A DNA stretch of 64,000 nt from contig CAVOOW010000006.1 of assembly GCA_963697675.1 (NCBI GenBank), positions 930,001 through 994,000 on the forward strand, written 5' to 3'. Origin of the DNA: CAVOOW01 sp963697675. GTDB lineage: Bacteria > Actinomycetota > Actinomycetes > JACCUZ01. This document shows positions 28,752 to 37,942 of this stretch, in pieces. Each line of letters starts with the position of its first letter. Position 1 is the first letter of the stretch. The position numbers were made by a program, and so were the translations under genes. The notes under the pieces were generated by a model. It was not told the DNA's origin. It saw only the letters and a list, made by a program, of their open reading frames with translations, and did no database searches.

Positions 28752-28825
28752 CGGGGTGTAGCGCAGCTTGGTAGCGCGCTGCGTTCGGGACGCAGAGGTC
28801 GTGGGTTCGAATCCCGCCACCCCGA
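28752..28825 (+). tRNA. tRNA-Pro (anticodon CGG)
   Basis: 74-nt cloverleaf: acceptor arms CGGGGTG/CACCCCG with discriminator A, D-arm GCGCAGCTTGGTAGCGC, anticodon stem CTGCG/CGCAG with loop TTCGGGA (anticodon CGG, reads CCG) and T-arm GTGGGTTCGAATCCCGC. The 3' CCA is not encoded. It is followed immediately by a strong hairpin. Confidence 0.95.
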
Positions 28826-28833
28826 CGGCTGAT

Positions 28834-28866
28834 GCCCGGTGTCTCTGCAGGTCAGAGGCACCGGGC
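28834..28866 (+). terminator. Terminator-like hairpin after tRNA-Pro
   Basis: Arms GCCCGGTGTCTCTG and CAGAGGCACCGGGC pair over 14 positions with one mismatch around a 5-nt loop, then GTTGCTGT. It starts 9 nt after the tRNA. Confidence 0.65.
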
Positions 28867-28868
28867 GT

Positions 28869-29646
28869 TGCTGTCCCCGGTCCAAAGACGCCGAGTGGTC
28901 ACAGAAATGGTCACAGAAACTCCGCGAGTCCGGTCGTGAACCGACATGCCACGCTGGTCCCTGGCCCGACATCTGACTACGGACGCCGCGACCCCTGTCA
29001 ATGAACCCCGTGGGCCGATCTGCGAGTGCGAGCAGGAAGGGGTGAACGGCTTTTTGCCCTCGCGACAGGTGGGCTCTCGCGCAACGCCGCGGTGATTACC
29101 AGCGTCGAGCACTGTCTGCCGGTAGCACCGGCGCGTCGAACGGACGCTGACTTCGCGCGACGCACCGCGCTCCCGCCGCCGACGAACAGAACTTCGCCGA
29201 AGAACTCCGTGAAGCGTTTCGCTTTCACCAATCCAGCGAAACGGTGATGATCGGATGGCATGTGCTCAGCGATGTCTGCCGCGTCATGCAGGAGGCTTGC
29301 GTCTACAACGACATGAGATCGATCAGTTCCCGCGCCTTCAGGCTCTTGCGTCCGCCGTCCGGCGAAGCCAGGACGCCAGAGCCTGTGCTTCTGTATTCAC
29401 CCTCGCAGAGTGCCTCAAGACTGGCCATCAGCAAAAGCTGTGTCTGGCCCTGAAGCGGATGACCGCCAGAGCGCCTCGATGGCGTGCCTACGACATGTGG
29501 CAGCCGACGGCTTCGAGGAGCGTCCTCTGACGCTGTCGCGACATTTCCTAGGCATTCGTTCGCGGAGTACGCTACTGAGGGTCACAACAGTATTGCGCTC
29601 CGCCCAGACCACGCGGCTACGCGACGTGGTGCGGGGATGGAGCAAC
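28869..29646. other. Stretch without a recognisable gene beside tRNA-Pro
   Basis: About 780 bp with only short open frames in every phase and somewhat lower GC than the flanks. A minus-strand frame near 28900-28960 reads VSVTISVTT, reminiscent of the last residues of some tyrosine integrases, but too short to call. The 3' part (29410-29646) is open in the frame of the following c-di-GMP gene but has no family resemblance. Confidence 0.5.
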
Positions 29647-31509
29647 GTGGTCCAGGGTGAGAAGCTCGCCGAAGTGCTCAGTGACTTCGCTCGCACGATG
29701 GTCACGGATTTTCCGATCCAGCGCATCCTTGACCATCTTGTCGAACGCATCGTGGAGATCCTGCCGGTGTCCGCGGCCGGAGTCACGCTCATCGATGAGG
29801 AGTTGGCGCCGCGTTACATCGCGGCCTCCGACGGAGATGCATTGCGCTTCGAACGGCTGCAGAGCACGATCGGGCAGGGGCCGTGCCTGGCCGCCTACGT
29901 GTCCGGTGAGGCCGTCTCGGTGCCAGACCTTGCCCGAGACAACCATTTTCCGCGGTTTGCCCCGGCGGCGGTCGAGGCGGGCCTCGCCGCGGTCTTTACG
30001 TTCCCGCTTCGGCATGATAGTGGCCGCCTTGGTGCTCTTGATCTTTACCGGGATGTCCCCGGGGCATTGGATCCCGGCGACATGCGGGCGGCGCAGACGT
30101 TGGCTGATGTCGCTGCGGCCTACCTGCTGAACGCGCAGGCCCGCGAAGAGGCCCTGGAGGCATCCGACCGCTTCCACCATCACGCCCAGCATGACCCGCT
30201 GACTGGTCTGCCGAATCGGCTGATGCTGCACGACCGGCTCGACCACGCGGCCCAACGCGCCCGGCGCTCGAACGGCAACGCCGCAGTCCTGTTCGCCGAC
30301 TTGGACCGGTTCAAGGTGGTCAACGACACCTATGGCCACCGCGTCGGGGACGAGCTGTTGATCGCGGTCGCCCGTCGGCTTCAGCGGCTGGTCCGCCCCG
30401 GCGACACCCTTGCCCGGCTCTCGGGAGACGAGTTCGTGTTCCTCTGCGAGGACCTCAACAGTCCCGACGATGTCAAGTTGCTTGCTCAACGCATCGACGA
30501 GGCGTTCGCCCGCCCGTTCGTCCTCACCGGGTTCGAGCTGGCCATCACGGGCAGTGTTGGCGTGGCCTTCGCCGGCCCAGGTCAAGACATCTCGAGCCAC
30601 CTGGTCGAAGAGGCCGACGCCGCCATGTACCGGGCCAAGCGCGCCGGCGGGGCAGGCCACAAGATCATCGACCTCCGCGAAGCCGTGCAGACCCACGACG
30701 GCGACAACCTGGAAATCGATCTGCGAGCAGCCGTTTCCGACGACCAGCTCGAGATCGCCTACCAGCCGATCGTACGTAGCAGGGACGGGTGGGTTTGCGG
30801 AGTAGAAGCGCTACTGCGCTGGAATGACCCGCATCGTGGCTCGGTCCCCGCCGCTACCATCGTCGCGCTCGCCGAGCAATCGGACCTGATGAACGACATC
30901 GGTGCGTGGGTCCTGGAGCGCGCGTGCCGCGACCAAGGCCGCTGGGCGCGCGAACATCCGGGCTCACTGCTCGACCTGTCGGTGAACGTGTCTGGCCGCC
31001 AACTGATGCGCCAGGACTTTTGCGATCACGTTGCCCGAGTGCTCGACACCACCGCGATGGACCCGACCAAACTGATCCTGGAGATGACCGAAGACATCAT
31101 CATCGAGGACACCGAACGCGCGATCGATGCATTCGCCACGCTGCGAGCCATGGGGATCCGGATAGCCCTAGACGACTTCGGCACCGGCTACTCCTCCCTG
31201 AGCTACTTGCTGAGGCTGCCGGTCAACATCGTCAAGATCGACCAGAGCTTCATCGCGGGCATCGGGCAGCCCGCCGCAGGTGCCGTCATCGTGGCCGCAG
31301 TGACAAGTCTGGCGCACGCTCTCGAGCTCACAGTCGTCGCGGAAGGAGTAGAAACCCGACGCCAGCACGAGGCGATCACCAACATCGGCTGCGACTTTGC
31401 CCAAGGCTACTTCTACGCGGCCCCCATGCCGGCGGCTGCTGTCTCCGCCGCACTCGCCACCCAACGGACCACCGAGGCGAAGCACGTGGCTCCGACTGGA
31501 AGCGCCTAA
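29647..31509 (+). CDS. GAF-GGDEF-EAL c-di-GMP signalling protein
   Basis: About 620 aa, cytosolic. An N-terminal GAF sensor (residues about 10-165) is followed by a GGDEF domain whose signature reads LSGDEF near residue 257, with GLPNRLML and the metal aspartate in FADLDRFK. A full EAL domain follows with EALLRW near 388, NVSGRQ, EMTED, DDFGTGYSSL, VKIDQSF and AEGVET. The EAL half looks competent as a phosphodiesterase, and the SGDEF site may be active or GTP-sensing. GTG 29647 is preferred because GGATGGAG precedes it; the frame is open to 29410. Monocistronic, beside the tRNA. Confidence 0.85.
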   Translation: MVQGEKLAEVLSDFARTMVTDFPIQRILDHLVERIVEILPVSAAGVTLIDEELAPRYIAASDGDALRFERLQSTIGQGPCLAAYVSGEAVSVPDLARDNHFPRFAPAAVEAGLAAVFTFPLRHDSGRLGALDLYRDVPGALDPGDMRAAQTLADVAAAYLLNAQAREEALEASDRFHHHAQHDPLTGLPNRLMLHDRLDHAAQRARRSNGNAAVLFADLDRFKVVNDTYGHRVGDELLIAVARRLQRLVRPGDTLARLSGDEFVFLCEDLNSPDDVKLLAQRIDEAFARPFVLTGFELAITGSVGVAFAGPGQDISSHLVEEADAAMYRAKRAGGAGHKIIDLREAVQTHDGDNLEIDLRAAVSDDQLEIAYQPIVRSRDGWVCGVEALLRWNDPHRGSVPAATIVALAEQSDLMNDIGAWVLERACRDQGRWAREHPGSLLDLSVNVSGRQLMRQDFCDHVARVLDTTAMDPTKLILEMTEDIIIEDTERAIDAFATLRAMGIRIALDDFGTGYSSLSYLLRLPVNIVKIDQSFIAGIGQPAAGAVIVAAVTSLAHALELTVVAEGVETRRQHEAITNIGCDFAQGYFYAAPMPAAAVSAALATQRTTEAKHVAPTGSA

Positions 31510-31775
31510 CACGGAGAATCAACAAGCTGTCGTTGGTCGCCCTCGATGAACAAGCCGCGCCGCGCATCGCTTCCGACGCAGCCCTAGCGACGCTCGGTTC
31601 AACCCGTTGGGCGTACCGATGCTGCATCGACCTGCGGACCCGTCCATTCGACGATGGCGCGTTGACCCGTGTGCGGTAGGTCCGGGCTCGAGCACTGCCA
31701 AGACTCGACGCCCGAACTTGCCCTGATCGCCACGTATCCCGGCGGATCCGCCAGGACAGCCGCGAACCCCCTCCG
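31510..31775. other. Intergenic stretch without a recognisable gene
   Basis: Only short shadow frames. It ends in the tRNA-like fragment at about 31775. The 31846-31952 interval before the Nur-like box is likewise empty. Confidence 0.5.
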
Positions 31776-31802
31776 CGGGAGTTCGAAGCCCGCCACCCGG
31801 AC
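31775..31802 (+). pseudogene. tRNA 3'-end remnant (T-arm plus acceptor)
   Basis: GCGGGAGTTCGAAGCCCGCC then ACCCGGA resembles the T-arm and 3' acceptor strand of tRNA-Pro at 28800-28825, with TTCGAA and CCCGCCACCC shared. No 5' half of a tRNA is present upstream. It is followed, as tRNA-Pro is, by a strong hairpin. It may be an attR-like remnant of an element integrated at the tRNA, or a decayed duplicate. Confidence 0.55.
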
Positions 31803-31805
31803 AGA

Positions 31806-31845
31806 CGACGGCCGGTGTCCTGCACGCGCGGGACACCGGCCGTCG
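31806..31845 (+). terminator. Perfect 15-bp stem hairpin
   Basis: CGACGGCCGGTGTCC pairs exactly with GGACACCGGCCGTCG around a 10-nt loop. It sits directly after the tRNA remnant, as if it once terminated that tRNA. Confidence 0.7.
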
Positions 31846-31928
31846 CTGATTCAGCGGGTCGGGACATCACGTGTTTCCGGTCCTCCGGCGAGCCATCCGC
31901 ACCCCGGCCGGCACCGAACAACACGTTG

Positions 31929-31969
31929 TTGCAAAGATGTGGCAGGAGCTTATTGCGAGAAGGTTGCAA
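31929..31969 (+). promoter_or_regulatory. Nur-like operator upstream of the NicoT permease
   Basis: TTGCGA-N5-TTGCAA at 31953-31969 matches the remembered Streptomyces Nur (nickel regulator) box tTGCaa-N5-ttGCAA. A weaker TTGCAA-N5-TGGCAG lies at 31929-31945. The boxes end 68 nt before the nickel/cobalt permease gene. Confidence 0.5.
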
Positions 31970-32036
31970 TAGCGATGGGATGGATTTAGCGTCTCGGGGA
32001 GAGCCCCCTGCCCAAGCGAGACCTGCGGGAGAATCG

Positions 32037-33167
32037 ATGTCCACGACCGCACCGCCGACCGTTCGCGGCGCCCGACTGCGCCAGTTGCGCACGAAGCTGT
32101 CCCGCGGGGAGTGGGCTGCGGTCTCCGGGATGGGGTTGTTCGTCCTGTTCCTGCATCTGCTCGGCTGGGGAGTCCTCGCTCTCATCGTCGCGCCGGAGCA
32201 CTACCAGCTCAACGGGAACACGGTGTTCGGCATCGGCCTGGGTGTGACCGCCTACACACTGGGCATGCGGCACGCGTTCGACGCCGACCACATCGCGGCC
32301 ATCGACAACACCACCAGAAAACTGATGGCCGATGGGAAGCGTCCGCTCTCTGTCGGCTTCTGGTTCTCCCTCGGCCACTCGTCGATCGTGTTCGGCCTGG
32401 TGCTGCTGCTGGCACTGGGCGTGAAGGCGCTCGTGGGACAGGTCGAGAACGACGCGTCCACGTTGCAGCAGACCACCGGGCTCATCGGCACGGCCGTCTC
32501 CGGCGTGTTCCTCATGCTCATCGGCATCCTCAACCTGATCGTCCTCCGGCAGATACTCAGCGTGTTCCGTCGTATGCGACACGGCGACTACGACGAGGCG
32601 GCCCTCGAGGAGCACCTCAACAACCGCGGACTCATGAACCGGATCCTCGGCGGTGCCACGCGAGCGGTCACGAAGCCGTGGCACATGTATCCGGTCGGGT
32701 TGCTGTTCGGGCTCGGCTTCGACACGGCGACCGAGGTCAGTCTCCTGGTGCTGGCGGGCGGCGCCGCTGCGTTCAACCTGCCCTGGTACGCCCTGCTGAC
32801 GTTGCCGGTGCTGTTCGCCGCCGGCATGAGCCTGCTCGACTCGATCGATGGCTGCTTCATGAACTTCGCCTACGGCTGGGCATTCTCCAAACCGGTGCGC
32901 AAGGTCTACTACAACATCACGATCACCGGTCTGTCCGTCGCCGTAGCGATGCTGATCGGCGGCATCGAGATCGTCAGCATCCTGACCGAGAAGCTGTCCA
33001 TCACCTCGGGACCGCTGGCGTGGATCGGCAGCCTGGACCTGAACGTGGTCGGCTACGCCATCGTTGCGGCGTTCTGCCTGACCTGGGTGATCGCGCTGGC
33101 AGTGTGGAAGTACGGGCGCATCGAGGAGAAGTGGTCGATGAACGTACGTGAGGCGTCTGCGGAGTAG
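32037..33167 (+). CDS. Nickel/cobalt transporter, NicoT family
   Basis: 376-aa integral membrane permease of the NicoT (HoxN/NixA) family, importing Ni2+ and/or Co2+. The signature helix is RHAFDADHIAAIDN (His79, Asp82, Asp84, His85); the second and third family motifs LGHSSIVFG and LGFDTATEV follow, with about eight hydrophobic segments. The ATG at 32037 has a GCGGGAGAA ribosome site. Upstream Nur-like boxes suggest nickel-dependent repression. No urease, hydrogenase or cobalamin gene is in the window, so the metal's use is not shown. Confidence 0.92.
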   Translation: MSTTAPPTVRGARLRQLRTKLSRGEWAAVSGMGLFVLFLHLLGWGVLALIVAPEHYQLNGNTVFGIGLGVTAYTLGMRHAFDADHIAAIDNTTRKLMADGKRPLSVGFWFSLGHSSIVFGLVLLLALGVKALVGQVENDASTLQQTTGLIGTAVSGVFLMLIGILNLIVLRQILSVFRRMRHGDYDEAALEEHLNNRGLMNRILGGATRAVTKPWHMYPVGLLFGLGFDTATEVSLLVLAGGAAAFNLPWYALLTLPVLFAAGMSLLDSIDGCFMNFAYGWAFSKPVRKVYYNITITGLSVAVAMLIGGIEIVSILTEKLSITSGPLAWIGSLDLNVVGYAIVAAFCLTWVIALAVWKYGRIEEKWSMNVREASAE

Positions 33168-33262
33168 AACCACGCACAACTGTTGTCAGTCCATCGGACC
33201 GGGAGCACGATGCGACGGATGACCCGGCGGACACGCCGTCGGGCTCCGGGAGGTGCAACGGG

Positions 33263-34657
33263 ATGGAACCGCAGGCGGCCATCGAGTTCCCGCAAGGGTT
33301 CATGGGTCAGGTCATCCGACCGAACGATGCGGCCTACGACGACGCACGTGCCGTGGTCAACGGCATGATCGACCGGCGGCCGGCAGTGATCGTGCGGCCC
33401 GCCGGCGCGGCGGACGTGATCGACGCGGTCAACGTCGCCCGCGAGCACGGCCTCGCCGTCGCGGCCAAGTGCGGCGGACACAACGTCGCCGGCAACGGCA
33501 CGGTCGACGGCGGCCTCCTCCTGGACCTGTCGAGCCTCAAGGGCGTGACGGTCGATCCTGTCGCGCGGCGCGCCCGGGCCAGTGCCGGGACCCTGTGGGG
33601 CGAGTTCGACCGGGAGACCCAGCTGTTCGGGCTGGCCACCCCCGGCGGACGCGTGACCACCACGGGGATCGGCGGGTTCACGCTCGGCGGCGGCTATGGC
33701 TGGCTGTCGCCGAAGTACGGGCTCGCCTGCGACAACCTGGTCGCGGCCGACGTCGTGACCGCCGACGGGCGGCTGGTCAAGGCCAGCGAGGACGAGAACC
33801 CCGACCTGCTCTGGGGCCTGCGTGGCGGCGGCAGCAACTTCGGGATCGTCACGTCCTTCGAGTTCGCGCTGCACCCGGTCGGGCCCATGGTGCTGGCCGG
33901 CATGCTGATCCACCCGGTCGAGTCCGCCCCGCAGGTGATCCGCGCCTACCGCGACTTCATCGAGTCCGCGCCGGAGGAGCTCGCCACAGCACTCGCGTTC
34001 GTCCAAGCGCCCCCAGCGCCCTTCGTACCGCCGGAGATGGTCGGGACACCCGTGCTCGGCCTGATCGCCTTCTACATCGGCGACGTCGACGCAGGCACCG
34101 AGGCGGCCGCCGGCCTGCGCGCGATCGGGCCGCCTGCGATGGACCTGGTCCAGCCGATGCCCTACACCGCGTTCCAGGCCATGCTGGACGAGTCCGCGCC
34201 GTCCGGCTGGCAGAACTACCACCGCGGCGAGCACCTCACCGAGTTCAGCGACGCCGCGATCGACGCCTTCGTGACCGCTGGGCCGCAGCGGATCTCGCCG
34301 ATGACCCAGGCAATCGTCTTCCGCACCGGCGGTGCAGTCAGCCGCGTCCCGGCCGAGTCGACGGCAGCCAGCCACCGCGCCAGCGCCTACATGGCCCACC
34401 CGCTCGGCTGCTGGCAGGACGCGGCCGACGACGAGATCAACATGGCGTGGGTCACGGCGTTCTCCGACGCGATGCGGCCGTTCACCACGGGCGGCGTCTA
34501 TCTCAACTTCGAGCAGGACCAGGGCGAGGAGATCGTGCGCCGTGGTTACACCCCGCAGACGTACGCGCGACTGGTGGCGCTCAAGGACAAGTGGGATCCG
34601 CGGAACCTGTTCCGGGTCAACCAGAACATCGCGCCGAGCCAGTCAGCTGTGCACTAG
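33263..34657 (+). CDS. Berberine-bridge-type FAD-linked oxidoreductase
   Basis: 464-aa flavoprotein of the FAD_binding_4/BBE family. The N-terminal FAD domain includes CGGHNVAGNGTVDGG with His73 as the expected covalent FAD link, TTTGIGGFTLGGGYGWLSPKYG, and a C-terminal BBE motif DKWDPRNLFRVNQNI. The cysteine that makes a second link in bicovalent members is absent (LATPGGR), so a single linkage is expected. Strong GGGAGGTG ribosome site. It overlaps the convergent GGDEF gene by 4 bp. Substrate unknown; relatives oxidise sugars or aromatic natural products. Confidence 0.87.
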   Translation: MEPQAAIEFPQGFMGQVIRPNDAAYDDARAVVNGMIDRRPAVIVRPAGAADVIDAVNVAREHGLAVAAKCGGHNVAGNGTVDGGLLLDLSSLKGVTVDPVARRARASAGTLWGEFDRETQLFGLATPGGRVTTTGIGGFTLGGGYGWLSPKYGLACDNLVAADVVTADGRLVKASEDENPDLLWGLRGGGSNFGIVTSFEFALHPVGPMVLAGMLIHPVESAPQVIRAYRDFIESAPEELATALAFVQAPPAPFVPPEMVGTPVLGLIAFYIGDVDAGTEAAAGLRAIGPPAMDLVQPMPYTAFQAMLDESAPSGWQNYHRGEHLTEFSDAAIDAFVTAGPQRISPMTQAIVFRTGGAVSRVPAESTAASHRASAYMAHPLGCWQDAADDEINMAWVTAFSDAMRPFTTGGVYLNFEQDQGEEIVRRGYTPQTYARLVALKDKWDPRNLFRVNQNIAPSQSAVH

Positions 34658-36165
34658 TCAACAGATGCGACAACCAGGTCGGTTCCTTGGAGGTCGGAGT
34701 CGCGTAGGCGCACTCCGTCATGCACGGCCACCTTGTTCCGACCGGTGCGTTTGGCGTGATAGAGCGCCTCGTCGGCGCGTGACACGAGGTGGTCCGGGTC
34801 CTCGCGGCCGTCCCACACGGTGAGCCCGATGGAGCACGTCTGTCCGTGGCTCACGGCTTGACGCAGCTGCTCGAGCACTGATTCGCCGAGCTGGGTCGTG
34901 GTGTCTGGCAGCAGCACAGTGAACTCCTCGCCACCGTAACGGGCCAGGAAACCCCTTCCTTCGAGCAGGTGCAGCCAGGCCGCGGCAGTTTCCTTGAGCA
35001 CCAGGTCGCCCATCACGTGTCCGTGGGCGTCGTTGAATGCCTTGAAGTTGTCCAGGTCCAGCAACGCGACGGTGAGCGGCAGGTCGTTCTCCCTGGCTGT
35101 CGCGCACGCGCGAGACAGCTCGTGGTCCCAGGTGCGCCGGTTCGGGACACCGGTCAACCCGTCGTTTCGCGCGAGAGCCGCGAGCTGGACTGCCTGGGTC
35201 TGGAGTGCTCTGAGCAGTCCAGCCATCCGGACGAGCACGAGCAGAGTGCCGACGAGTGCGCCCGAAACCACGATGAACGGATTCGCGTCGACACCGGTCA
35301 ACCTCGCGAGGAGCTCGGTGAGCGGGGCCAGGGCAAGTGCAAGCCCGAGCGCGACCAACCGCGCTGATGTCACGCGTTCCAGCCGGTCCGGAGCGGGGTC
35401 GGAGAGGTGGACGACAGAGACGTGCAGGGCGCTGAACCCGATGAGCAGGTAGCCAACCAACCACCCCACGTTGACCCAAGGCGGGAACCACACCCCGCTC
35501 ACGACGCTGAGCACGTACTGGATGTCGACCACCATCGTGATAGCCAGACCACCGACGAGGGACCAGAACGACACGTTGCGAGCGGCTCCACTGGTGAACA
35601 ACCTCACCAGCGCAGCCAGCAGGAGCAGGTCGCCGACCGGGTACGCACCTGCGACCACCTGGCTGAGCAGGGTTGTCCCGCCGCCCGCCGCGGCCGGCGC
35701 GATGACGAACACTCCGCCGAGCACGGCAAACCCCGAGCTGATGATCGCGGCATCGAGCAGGGCCGCCCGGTCTCTGCCGTGGCGCCGGCCCCTGATGAGC
35801 CACATCAGGCCGAAGACGAGCAGCGGATATCGAGCGAGGTAGAAGGCGTCGGCCACCGACGGATAGGGAGCGATGTGGAGCACCTGCTCGTAGATCACCC
35901 AGGTCACGTCTCCGGCGAAGTACAGGACCTGTCCGGCCGCCAGGGCCACCCAGACCTTGCGGCGAGGGCCGTGCATGAGGCAGGCACCCAGGATTGACAT
36001 GACCACGCCGACCGAAGCCGCAACGAGGTAGGCAGCCGGTTCAGCGCTCCCGGCGCGTAGCACCAGGTAGGCCAGACAGGTCAGCACGCCCAGGCCCAGG
36101 AAGATCCACGAGAGCCGGCCCCGCATCGTCACCACCGTGATTCCTTTGCTCGTCCCTGGTCTCAT
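34654..36165 (-). CDS. Membrane diguanylate cyclase (GGDEF)
   Basis: About 503 aa. An N-terminal membrane sensor with eight to nine hydrophobic segments (residues about 10-310, MASE-like) is followed by a coiled connector and a GGDEF domain. The signature is intact as RYGGEEF, preceded by DGLTGVPNRRTWD and LLDLDNFKAFND, so c-di-GMP synthesis is expected. No RXXD inhibitory site is present ahead of the signature (the positions read E-G-R-G), so product inhibition through that site is unlikely. ATG 36165 is preferred to a TTG at 36189. Convergent with the flavoprotein gene. Confidence 0.87.
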   Translation of the reverse strand: MRPGTSKGITVVTMRGRLSWIFLGLGVLTCLAYLVLRAGSAEPAAYLVAASVGVVMSILGACLMHGPRRKVWVALAAGQVLYFAGDVTWVIYEQVLHIAPYPSVADAFYLARYPLLVFGLMWLIRGRRHGRDRAALLDAAIISSGFAVLGGVFVIAPAAAGGGTTLLSQVVAGAYPVGDLLLLAALVRLFTSGAARNVSFWSLVGGLAITMVVDIQYVLSVVSGVWFPPWVNVGWLVGYLLIGFSALHVSVVHLSDPAPDRLERVTSARLVALGLALALAPLTELLARLTGVDANPFIVVSGALVGTLLVLVRMAGLLRALQTQAVQLAALARNDGLTGVPNRRTWDHELSRACATARENDLPLTVALLDLDNFKAFNDAHGHVMGDLVLKETAAAWLHLLEGRGFLARYGGEEFTVLLPDTTTQLGESVLEQLRQAVSHGQTCSIGLTVWDGREDPDHLVSRADEALYHAKRTGRNKVAVHDGVRLRDSDLQGTDLVVASVD

Positions 36166-36245
36166 CGGCGGCGACGAGGACGAACTCAAGGTGTGCGCAG
36201 GACGATTTCCGGCAAATCGCCCTCAGCCGGGCGGGCGCACCCGCG

Positions 36246-36992
36246 CTATTCGTCGCCGGTGAGGCGCAGCGAGCGGAGGCGGGTGCCGGCGTAGACGGTT
36301 GCGCCCACCGTCACGGCGATGAGCAGCACGATCGCCAGTTGCGGGCGCACGGCAGCCGTGATGCCCAGAGCCTCTGCCCGGTCGCCGACGACGACGCGGG
36401 TGATCGCGAGCGACCACTGCTGGATGCTCAGTGCCTGCGCGCCGGGGACGAAGCTGCCGATCACCGACTCCCAGACCAGGGCGTAGATCAGGCCGACGAC
36501 CACGGCGTTGCGGGTGAGAACCGCGAGCAGCAGGAACAGCGCGCTGTAGGCGACGCCGGCGACGAGCGCCCCGAGGCCGTAACCCAGCCACAGCCGATCG
36601 GTTGTGCCGGCGAGCACCAGGCCGGACACGAACACCGGGATGGCCCCGAAGGTCGAGACGACCGCAATGGCCACGAGCAGCTTGCTCACCACGATCGAGT
36701 GGCGGTTCACGGGCTTGGCGAGCAGGTAGACGATCGACCCGTCGTCGATCTCGGGGCCGATGGCACCGGTGCCGGCGATCAGCCCGAGCAACGGGATGAG
36801 CGTCGCAAGCGCGAAGGTGCCCAGCAGTCCGATCGTGACGTCTTCGCGCGAGTCGGCGTCCACGGTGGCGCGCACGATGAGCGACAGCGCGAGCAGCACG
36901 ACGGGCAGCGCGAGCAGCAGCAAGGCGCGGCGCCTGCCGAGGATGGTGCGCACGGTCAGCTGCGCGACGGTGGCGTTCACGGGGGCAGTCAC
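36246..36992 (-). CDS. ABC transporter permease (second module)
   Basis: 248-aa permease of the ABC-2 type with six hydrophobic segments; the loop GPEIDDGSIVYLLAKPVNRHSIVVSKLL is characteristic of the ABC-2 family. Last gene of a four-gene minus-strand operon (ATPase-permease-ATPase-permease) in which every junction is a 4-bp overlap. The exported or assembled substrate is unknown. Confidence 0.87.
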   Translation of the reverse strand: MTAPVNATVAQLTVRTILGRRRALLLLALPVVLLALSLIVRATVDADSREDVTIGLLGTFALATLIPLLGLIAGTGAIGPEIDDGSIVYLLAKPVNRHSIVVSKLLVAIAVVSTFGAIPVFVSGLVLAGTTDRLWLGYGLGALVAGVAYSALFLLLAVLTRNAVVVGLIYALVWESVIGSFVPGAQALSIQQWSLAITRVVVGDRAEALGITAAVRPQLAIVLLIAVTVGATVYAGTRLRSLRLTGDE

Positions 36993-37942
36993 CGGCTCAC
37001 CAGATAGCTGAAGACGCTCTCGAGCGACTCATCGGCCGGTGCCACCTGAAAGAGCCGGATGCCGCTGCCCCGGGCGAGCTGTGGCAGGACGTGGACGAAG
37101 CGGCCGTGGTCGGTCGCCTGGACGCGCAGCACTCCGGGCTCGCCCTGGTTGACGTTGCCGGAAGGGGCGGTCGACGGACCGACGAGCTCGACCGCAGAGG
37201 CGCAACCGTCGGCGATCACCGCCGCCGCGAGGGTGCGGTCGTCGCTGGACTGGACGGTGTACTGGTGCGGCCGTTCGGTCATCAACCGCCGGATCTCGCG
37301 GAAGTCGCCTGATGCGGCGTGCCGCCCCGCGACCATGACCTCGATGGTGTCGGCGATCTCCTCGACCTCTTCAAGGATGTGCGAGCTGAACAACACTGTG
37401 CGGCCACTCGCACCCATCGAGCGCAGGAGATCCATCAGGTGCAGGCGTTGCCGGGGGTCCATGCCGTTGAAGGGTTCGTCGAGCAGCAGCACGGCAGGGT
37501 CGTGGACGAGGCCCGCTGCCATCTTGACGCGCTGCTTCATGCCTTTGGAGTAGCCGTCGATCGTGCGGTCGGCGACGTCGGACATCTCGACGAGGTCGAG
37601 CGCTCGACGGGCCGCGGCCGCGGGATCCGGCAGCCGGTGCAGGCGCGCGTTCGCCAGCACGAACGCCCAGCCGGTCACGACGTCGTACATCCCCTCTCGC
37701 TCTGGCACGAGACCGATGTGCTTGTAGATCGACTCGTTGCGCCACACCTCCTTGCCGTCGAGGGCAACGCTCCCGGAGGACGGCGCGAGGAAGCCGGCCA
37801 TCATGTGGATCAGCGTCGACTTTCCTGCGCCGTTGGGACCTAGCAGACCGGTGACACCGGGGCCGATCGTCATCGTCACGTCGTTGACGGCGACGACGTT
37901 GCCGTACCAGCGCGACACCGTCGCGAGCGTCAGCACGCTCAT
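36989..37942 (-). CDS. ABC transporter ATP-binding protein (second module)
   Basis: 317-aa ATPase: Walker A GPNGAGKST, signature YSKGMKQR, Walker B VLLLDEPFNGMD and the H-loop SSHILEEVEE. The region after residue 215 is an ABC-2-type extension. The frame is open far upstream, but that sequence overlaps the preceding permease; the ATG at 37942 overlaps that permease's stop by 4 bp and starts the domain correctly. Confidence 0.9.
   Translation of the reverse strand: MSVLTLATVSRWYGNVVAVNDVTMTIGPGVTGLLGPNGAGKSTLIHMMAGFLAPSSGSVALDGKEVWRNESIYKHIGLVPEREGMYDVVTGWAFVLANARLHRLPDPAAAARRALDLVEMSDVADRTIDGYSKGMKQRVKMAAGLVHDPAVLLLDEPFNGMDPRQRLHLMDLLRSMGASGRTVLFSSHILEEVEEIADTIEVMVAGRHAASGDFREIRRLMTERPHQYTVQSSDDRTLAAAVIADGCASAVELVGPSTAPSGNVNQGEPGVLRVQATDHGRFVHVLPQLARGSGIRLFQVAPADESLESVFSYLVSR

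Noticed and set aside
28718..28972. Frame containing WRDSNPRPLRPERS
   Set aside because: A known type of artefact: translation antisense to tRNA-Pro and its flank, often mis-annotated as protein.
28852..29112. Possible integrase C-terminal remnant (SVTISVTT)
   Set aside because: Only eight residues resemble an integrase tail; no catalytic Arg/His/Tyr is present. Kept only as a hint with the tRNA remnant.
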